Part shown: in pieces, positions 58,094-64,000 of the stretch | Layout: every line of letters begins with the position of its first letter | Position numbering within the stretch: position 1 is the stretch's first letter | The notes under the pieces: model-generated | Seen by the model: only the letters and a program-made list of their open reading frames with translations | The model's database searches: none | Told to the model about the DNA's origin: nothing | Translations under genes and position numbers: made by a program | Assembly: GCA_009599575.1 (NCBI GenBank) | Contig: VWND01000001.1 | Location: 2,046,001-2,110,000 of the forward strand | Source: Blumeriella jaapii | Lineage: Eukaryota; Ascomycota; Leotiomycetes; Helotiales; Drepanopezizaceae | Direction: 5' to 3' | DNA length: 64,000 nucleotides

Positions 58094-58310
58094 GAAGGAT
58101 TCGAGGTTGTGGTAGCTTGTGTCAATACTCGGTCAGTCGAAGCAATGTGAGCAGGAAAGAATCCTCAAGGCCTCAGCTAGTCTAGAAAATGGATCCACGT
58201 ATACGGTCTTCGCATCTCCTCCCTCGGAACTATACCAGAATTTTTGACAAAGCACGCAACAAGTATAGCCTCAAAATGCCACACCCACTCATCTACTTTA
58301 CATTGCCTTG

Positions 58311-61300
58311 TCACTCCTCCTCAAGCCGCTTTTCAGCCAGGTCCGCCTCAGCCTCGGCTGCCTTGGACGTTGCCGAATCACCCTCTGGACTCTCGAGCTC
58401 GCCTCCCAAAGGCGGAGGATCAAAGGAGCCTGGCATAGCTGGCGCCTTATCGCTTTCCTTCGGAGGCTCAACCTCGCTATCGCTTCCTTTCGTTTCCTCG
58501 GCCAACGCGCCCTTCCCGCTCCCTTCAGGCTTCGATGCGCTCTTGTCTTCCGTAGGTGAACGCAGAGACACGGAGCTCTCGGCATCATGAGCAGTCTTTG
58601 CAGACTCAGGGATAGGCTGATCGACAATGTTATGAGCTTGTGCAAGAGTTTCCGATTCGGTAGCTTTGGAATCTGTAGGCGCTGCTACTGTCGAAGGCTC
58701 TTGGTACGAGGACACAAGTACCGAACCGTTTTCGGGATCGATCTCCCAAATCGTGGATGACGTCGAAAATGAGAGTTTGAGAGCGCCGCTTGCTTCCGTG
58801 GCAGGAGGTGCTGGGCTTTTGGCAGGGGCCCTGCGTGCCGGGCCACGGGCTCTGCCCTTTCGGGCATCAACCAAAGGGGCCTTTTCCTTGACTTCCACCT
58901 CTTCGGCAGGAGCTTCTTCTTTCTTGGGGGGTTGAGCCCCTAGTTGGAGGCGCTTGTTGAGATCTGCCATGAAGCCTCCTTGGAGAGCAGCGATCTTGCT
59001 TCCCACCGGCCTAGAGGGCACGGGTGGCTTGGGCTTAGCTGCTGCTCCCTGATCCAGGCCAGTTGGCCGAGCTGTAGCATTCGAGGCTCCACTGGTCAGA
59101 GGAACATTTTCAGATGATCCGCGCGCAATTAGCTTGGCTGGTCTAGCAGGAACTTGGGGCTTTGCCTTGACGGGGAGAGGAGGCGAAGTTCCCTCGACCT
59201 GCTTCGGACGTGGGCGCTCTGGGATCGGAGGTTGTGCTTTCTCTGGGGATTCTGCCAATTGCGATGATTTAACTGGACGTGTGGCAATCTGAGGTTTTGG
59301 AATCGGGATGCTAGCAGTGGGCGATAGCTCCTTATCTGGGCTCAGACGTTCGATATCCTCGACCTGAGGACTGGCTACCGTGGTCTGAAGTTGCAGACTA
59401 TCGGGGGTATCTTCCCAGATGTCTCTGGATGGGAAGCGTTGTTTTGAGAGACTTGGTCTCGTCTCGGCTGCGAGGTGAGCCTTGTGATCCCATATCTTCT
59501 TATCCTTGGGCACAAAGCTTTGCGTAGAGCCCGACTTCAGCGACTCCTGTTCAGCAAGCTGCTCTTGTCTTCTGGCAAAAGCGTGTGCAGAAGTCTCCTC
59601 TACAGGGCTGTCCTTCGAATCCCCATCTTGCTCTTCGGGCAATTGAGGCGTGGAAACCGTGGCCGTATATTGCAGACTATTAGGTGTGTCCTCCCCTAAA
59701 CATTGATCATCAGCACAATCCCATGCCCCTGCGAGTTTGATGCAGGCGATAATCCTGTCTACGCATCCACTCAAAAACAATTCGGGAATTCAAACTTACA
59801 GATATCTTGCGATGGGAACTTGCGATTCTTGAGCGCAGGGCGCGACAGTCTATCGGCAGCCGTCAATGGCTTTGACACACTTCCGGCACCCTCCTCTTCC
59901 TCTGGGAACAAAGGTTCGTATTCGTTCAGATCCTCAAGAGGCGCACTTGGTAAGCGAAGACCAGACATGGCCCCATGAATACTTCCAGGACGACTCGAAG
60001 GCCTGCTGTTATTGGCACTCGACTGGCTGCCGGGTCTGTGATGGAAGAAGCTGGGATCCTCATACGAGCTGCTTCTTCGCTCGTGTTGAGGAGAGACAGC
60101 TGGTTCGAGAGCCCATCCAAAGGGCTCCTTAGCAACCTCATCTGGTGCCAGAATAGGGGCTTCCTCATACTCGCTCTCGCCACCGCGACTGTCTTGACGC
60201 TCAAGATGCTCAAAAGAATCATTGTAGTCAGCGCCATATACTCTGCTGGAACGGCGTGCATCGACGTGTATAACGTCAGGGTCGGCTTCGCTATGAAGCG
60301 TGGTGTTCGAAGGAGCATTGAGGCTTCTAGATAGAGCACCCTCAAATTCAGCCTTGCTCACATCCTCGATATGAGCTTCCTGCCTCAGCGGCGAATCCAC
60401 ATGAAACTCAGACACGTTCGGGTGGTGAGCTACATGGTGAGTCGGTGTCTGACGAGGGGAAGAGATACGCGACGCGTACTCCTCACCGGCCTGGTACCCG
60501 ACTTGCTCAGAGGGGGTTCCAACGAGAGGCGCATTTCCTAGATTGGATTAGATATTTTGGGACGTTTTATGTGCAAAGCACACAACTGTATTCCTTACCA
60601 TGGCTGGCGGTATCTCGAACAATCCTGTTCAGATCTTCACTGCTCATGGCCCATTCCGGTCTGCCCTCTCCATATTGCCCCAGCTCTTTTTTGAAAAGCT
60701 CGGGATGCTTTTCGTAGTATGCCGCCTCGAACCGGTCGTGAGGAATGGCGCCGTGTCCGTAACGGCCACTACATGCTAGTCAGCAAGGATTCGGATTTCT
60801 CTCCACCTTCAGATGAAAAAGTCTGCCCTTTCGGCTGTTATGTACGCACTATGCATCGGCTGGAATGTCTTGATCACGGGTACTAGTCTTCCGGCCATGG
60901 TGTCTAGGTTTCGACCCGTCATTATGGAAGCCAATGCCGGGCGCAAACGGCTGCGCAAAAGACGAAGGTGAAGGAGCCTGTACGTCGCCGGCATTCGGGT
61001 ACATAGGAACTCGCTGCCCAATCTCCGGAATGCCATGCCCGCCGTCAAGAACCGAGGGCGAGCGCTCAGTGCCCGCCGTCGAGTTCTGACTGGTAAAGCT
61101 CGCTTTGGCCTTCAATGACCTCGCCGCAGGCTCCCTGTCATCCCCAGAAGGTTTGCCAATGCCAAACGCAGCCGCCTGGCTTGAATCCGTACGTGTGACC
61201 GTCGAGACACGAGCCTTCGCGCTGGAGACAGGTAGAGAGGGCTTTGGGGCGTGGAGCTTGAGGTCGTTGGCTATATTCCGGGTCTGTGTAGGCGATGTGC

Positions 61301-61664
61301 CCGTCTGCAGAACCTGCTCTTCTGCAGACGTGGGAATGTCGGCGTACTCGCTGCCTTCTTGGCCAATGGATGGAAGGGTGACGCTAGGAGGTCGACGAGG
61401 GAGGTCGGCGGCGGAGGGATTCACACCCTCAGTTGCGAGCTGGGAGTGTTTCTGCGCATGGCCGGGAGCTGCGAAGTAGGGGGTTTCGTTGAGAGGAGAT
61501 CGGGCATAACTCTCTCGTGAGAGCGAGCGGTCGAGGCCCGGACGTCGATTCGCTGGTCGAGGGGGGATCTTGGGGATATCGACACTCAGGGAGGCGGATC
61601 CTGCAGACGTATCCTGCTGTGCCCTCGCGGGGCGGGGAGGCACTTGCGGCATAGTGGTCGACAT
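58311..61664 (-). CDS. AIM21: AIM21-like actin-patch regulatory protein
   Basis: Large disordered protein of cortical actin patches; yeast Aim21 works with Tda2 and capping protein. Exons on the minus strand: 61664-60850, 60768-60599, 60537-59800 and 59695-58311, about 1035 aa. The N-terminus is MSTTMPQVPPRPARAQ, followed by IPKIPPRPANRRPG, LDRSLSRESYARSPLNE and RPPSVTLPSIGQEGSEYADI. Exon 2 encodes the most conserved block, YGRYGHGAIPHDRFEAAYYE. Later come two copies of a FPSxDIWEDTPxSLQ motif, the first rebuilt across intron 3, and many PxxPxRP proline motifs (PPIPERPRPK, VPARPAK) that could bind SH3 domains. Splice joins are all in phase. It converges with the IMPACT gene. Confidence 0.88.
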
Positions 61665-63512
61665 TTTTGCGTTTGCTGATTGGATTGTAGGATGGTGAGA
61701 AGCTCGTCGTCAGAATCTGAGGTTGTGTTAGTACTCTCTGGCCGACAGCTCTCGAGCGAATCTGTGGCAAGAAGCAGAGAGGTACTGGATTTGGCCGTGC
61801 AGAAAGAAAGAAAGAGATCGGGAGGACAGAAAGACAGAAAGACAGAAAGTAGGCAAGGCAAGGGTGGATTCGAGCATAACGGTGTGCTGTTTCTGTCATG
61901 ATGATGTCGGTCCCGGCGTAGCTCGGCAGTAAGCTCTGGTAGACCTTTGTGCCCCAGAGAGGTATCTAGGTGTCTCGAGAGGGACTGACTTACTTGTAAA
62001 GCTCGATCAATCAGTCATCGACACCGTGGCAGCAGTAGTGGCAAGCAGAGATCAAAAGCGATGTGAATGGATGGTTCGGGAGGAAGAAGAGTAGATGGAG
62101 TGGAAGCACTTTGTTACTTGAGGGGAGCGGTGGTCACATCATACCGGACAGGACAGGACAAGACCACCACCACCCTAGGCGAAGGCTAAGAGGTTAGTTA
62201 GTCTTGCAAAGGTGAAGGTAAAATGGGCTTTTACATTCGGTGCTGTACAGTATGTACATTTAAGTCGGTATGTACAGTAAAGTCAGTTTGTACAGTAAAG
62301 TCAGTTTGTACAGTAAAGTCGGTATAAACAGTACAGATAAAATACCTTCTTCGACCGCTTTGGCTTCCTTCTCTCCCCACGTACATACAGTACCGTACAC
62401 ACCAAGCACAATCGGCTCGACAGTTCCTCTAACGGACTGGCCTCAATACCGACACCTTACTCGCATACAGATGTTTTATCCCGCATGGATGCGAGCCACC
62501 GTCCGTAAGTATGATCTATACAGTACTGTAGGTGTAGATACTGTACAGATAATATACATCGTCACATCGTCATGGGCCTGGTCCTGAAAACCACGCACTG
62601 GATGGACGGCGCCATCGCCAGCTACATTCTTACAGTACTGTACCAACCGATGATGGACTAGGTAACTGACCGATTGAATGATCGACCGCCGCCGGAAATG
62701 GCCGATACGGATGTGTGACTGTATGAAGGGATTGTGTGGTAAGTGAGTCTACGAGTACTGTACATCCTGTGGCTGTACAGTACCATGGCAGGGACAGTAC
62801 AGTACTCAGCAGACGAGACTGATACATACCTGCCTTGGGAAGAGAATCATCTTCTTGCTGGACTCAGCTCGAGACTAGATTTTACCCATTTCCTCTCCTC
62901 ATCTTCTCCTCCTCTTCCACTTCCACGTCCTCCTGCTCCTCCTCCTCTCCTCTCACTCATAACATCAATTTATCCATCTCGTCTCGGACCCGCAAGGACG
63001 TAATTCCCGTCCATCCAAGCAGCCAGGAACTCAGACTCAGACTCAGACCCAGAAGGAGACAGAAAGAAGCGCGCTCGATTCCAAAAAAAAAACAAAGTAC
63101 CTCTTCCTTATAGGAGCTAAGCCTAGAAAAAAACAACTGTATTCATACAATGCCAACCCAGAGAAAAAACCATGTCGCCTCCCAGAAACAGCCTCGCCTC
63201 GGGGTTCAAAAACTGGTCAAGATAGCATGCCCGCTCCTTTTCATCCAGCTGCGCAAAAGTGCAGCCCGTAGAATGCCCATGCCGCCCCGTCTGATTGCCT
63301 CCCTCCTCTGTTTGAGATCCTCTTTTTTTTTTTTTGAAACTTCGCTCGCTCGGTAGCAAAGCCTCGACACACATGAATCGTACCAGATACGATCTCCCAT
63401 TATCCGATCCACCTATACCGAATTTGTAGATGGCACTCCAGCAAGAACCTCTGCTCCTAGCTCCCAAGCCCCATCTCCTGCAGCGCCATCGCATCCGTCG
63501 ACTCGAGCGCGC
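61665..63512. other. 1.85-kb gene-free region with CAGTA repeats
   Basis: AIM21 promoter and TVP18 3' region. At 62250-62335 several GTACAGTAAAGTCGGT/AGTTT units (about 16-18 bp) repeat. TACAGTA/TACTGTA copies occur near 62390, 62520-62545, 62635, 62755-62805. A (GAAAGACA)n tract lies at about 61805-61848. No gene seen. Confidence 0.55.
62264..62325 (+). repeat. about 17-bp tandem repeat containing TACAGTA
   Basis: Three to four units of the form TGTACAGTAAAGTCRGTTT or TGTACAGTAAAGTCGGTAT run head to tail; each contains one TACAGTA heptamer. Confidence 0.85.
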
Positions 63513-64000
63513 CTAGATGATCATCTGCGCAACCCCCTGCCCACCAAGCGTCTTGCTGCCCACGAATCCCTGTCCCTTGATACCGGCCAGCGTGTAGAAA
63601 AGTGCAGCCAGCGTCAACATAATGGCGGCCGCAATCAAGCTGCTCGCCTCCTTGATGATGCTTAGCCACTGGACCAGGCCCATGGCGCCGTAGATGCCAG
63701 CACGCGTGTAGTTGGTGGTGAAGCGGCGCATAAAGCTGTCGAACTTGGAGGACGTGGGGCAGATGCGGAGGAGGAGTGGGATCTCGATGAAGATGATGAG
63801 AAAGGAGCTCACGCTGAAGAGAAATGTAAGCGTCACCCCTCGGGGATTTGGGGGGTTGGGTTGAAGATGTGCCAGGGTAGAGAGGGCTTACAGGCAGACA
63901 GCCCCAAAGAGGATCATGATGCTGACATGGAAGAGATGCGATATCCCGAGGGCAAAGCACAGGAATATGCACAGCACTCCGGTCCTGCCGTTCACGGTGT
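63513..64000 (-). CDS. TVP18: Golgi membrane protein TVP18, 5'-partial
   Basis: Small tetraspan protein of late-Golgi vesicles. Exons on the minus strand: from beyond the window end to 63892, then 63813-63513. The visible part reads TVNGRTGVLCIFLCFALGIS, SIMILFGAVCLVSSFL, the conserved IIFIEIPLLLRICPTSSKFD, then MRRFTTNYTRAGIYGAMGLV and QWLSIIKE. Four hydrophobic spans are expected and three are visible here. It ends with GGQGVAQMII. The start codon lies past base 64000. The family assignment rests on the IEIPLLLRICPTS signature and is strong. Confidence 0.92.

Noticed and set aside
1..64000. tRNA or rRNA genes
   Set aside because: No stretch with a convincing T-loop consensus plus cloverleaf context was seen on either strand by eye; a dedicated covariance search was not possible.

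Overview
The window is nuclear DNA of a filamentous ascomycete (Pezizomycotina). The genes are compact and monocistronic. They carry short GT-AG introns, mostly about 40-100 nt, and encode typical ascomycete proteins such as DPM3, AIM21, TVP18, a GDS1-type winged-helix protein, Cwf19, a DUF7730-like protein and a Zn2Cys6 regulator. The class is not resolvable from the sequence alone. There is no bacterial-style operon, CRISPR array or recognisable tRNA. Exon coordinates were worked out by hand from splice sites and reading-frame continuity.

Layout. 1-4070: 3' end of RPC10 (Pol II subunit RPB12), NPA3/GPN1 (-) and cwf19 (+), the last two from a shared 0.2-kb promoter. 4071-6682: gene-free, rich in CAGTA/CTGTA pentamers. 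6683-15587: Zn2Cys6 factor, 2-hydroxyacid dehydrogenase (-), PI-PLC X-domain protein, mitoribosomal uL10m (-), TRP4. 17226-22600: small Cys-motif protein (-), RPL13 (-), DPM3, OXLD1-like protein (-). 23102-31842: coiled-coil nuclear-type protein, DUF7730-like gene, metallo-beta-lactamase (-), XPT1, second 2-hydroxyacid dehydrogenase. 31843-37040: the largest gene-free island, packed with short repeats. 37041-45615: GDS1-like gene, a purine-rich island, seipin (-), F-BAR/SH3 protein (-). 46710-64000: NOT1, heme-thiolate peroxidase, an AT-rich inverted-repeat transposon, an IMPACT-domain gene, AIM21 (-), and TVP18 (-) running off the window end.

Most genes are housekeeping: transcription and mRNA turnover (RPB12, GPN1, NOT1), splicing (Cwf19), cytosolic and mitochondrial ribosomes, tryptophan and purine salvage, ER/Golgi lipid and glycan functions (seipin, DPM3, TVP18) and actin/cytokinesis (F-BAR, AIM21). 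Accessory-type genes are the peroxidase, the PI-PLC, the lactamase-fold hydrolase and the two dehydrogenases.

Most interesting signal. A 573-bp non-autonomous Tc1/mariner-like element (55481-56053) begins CAGT, ends ACTG and is flanked by TA. The long intergenic regions are full of TA(CAGTA)n(CTGTA)m tracts. TACAGTA and TACTGTA are exactly what a CAGT-ended Tc1/mariner element leaves on excision if it cuts with a 3-nt stagger. Repeated insertion and excision at TA would build 5-bp arrays of mixed orientation, as seen here. Separately, cwf19 and the IMPACT gene each carry two apparent frameshifts, which suggests indel errors in the assembly or recent decay.
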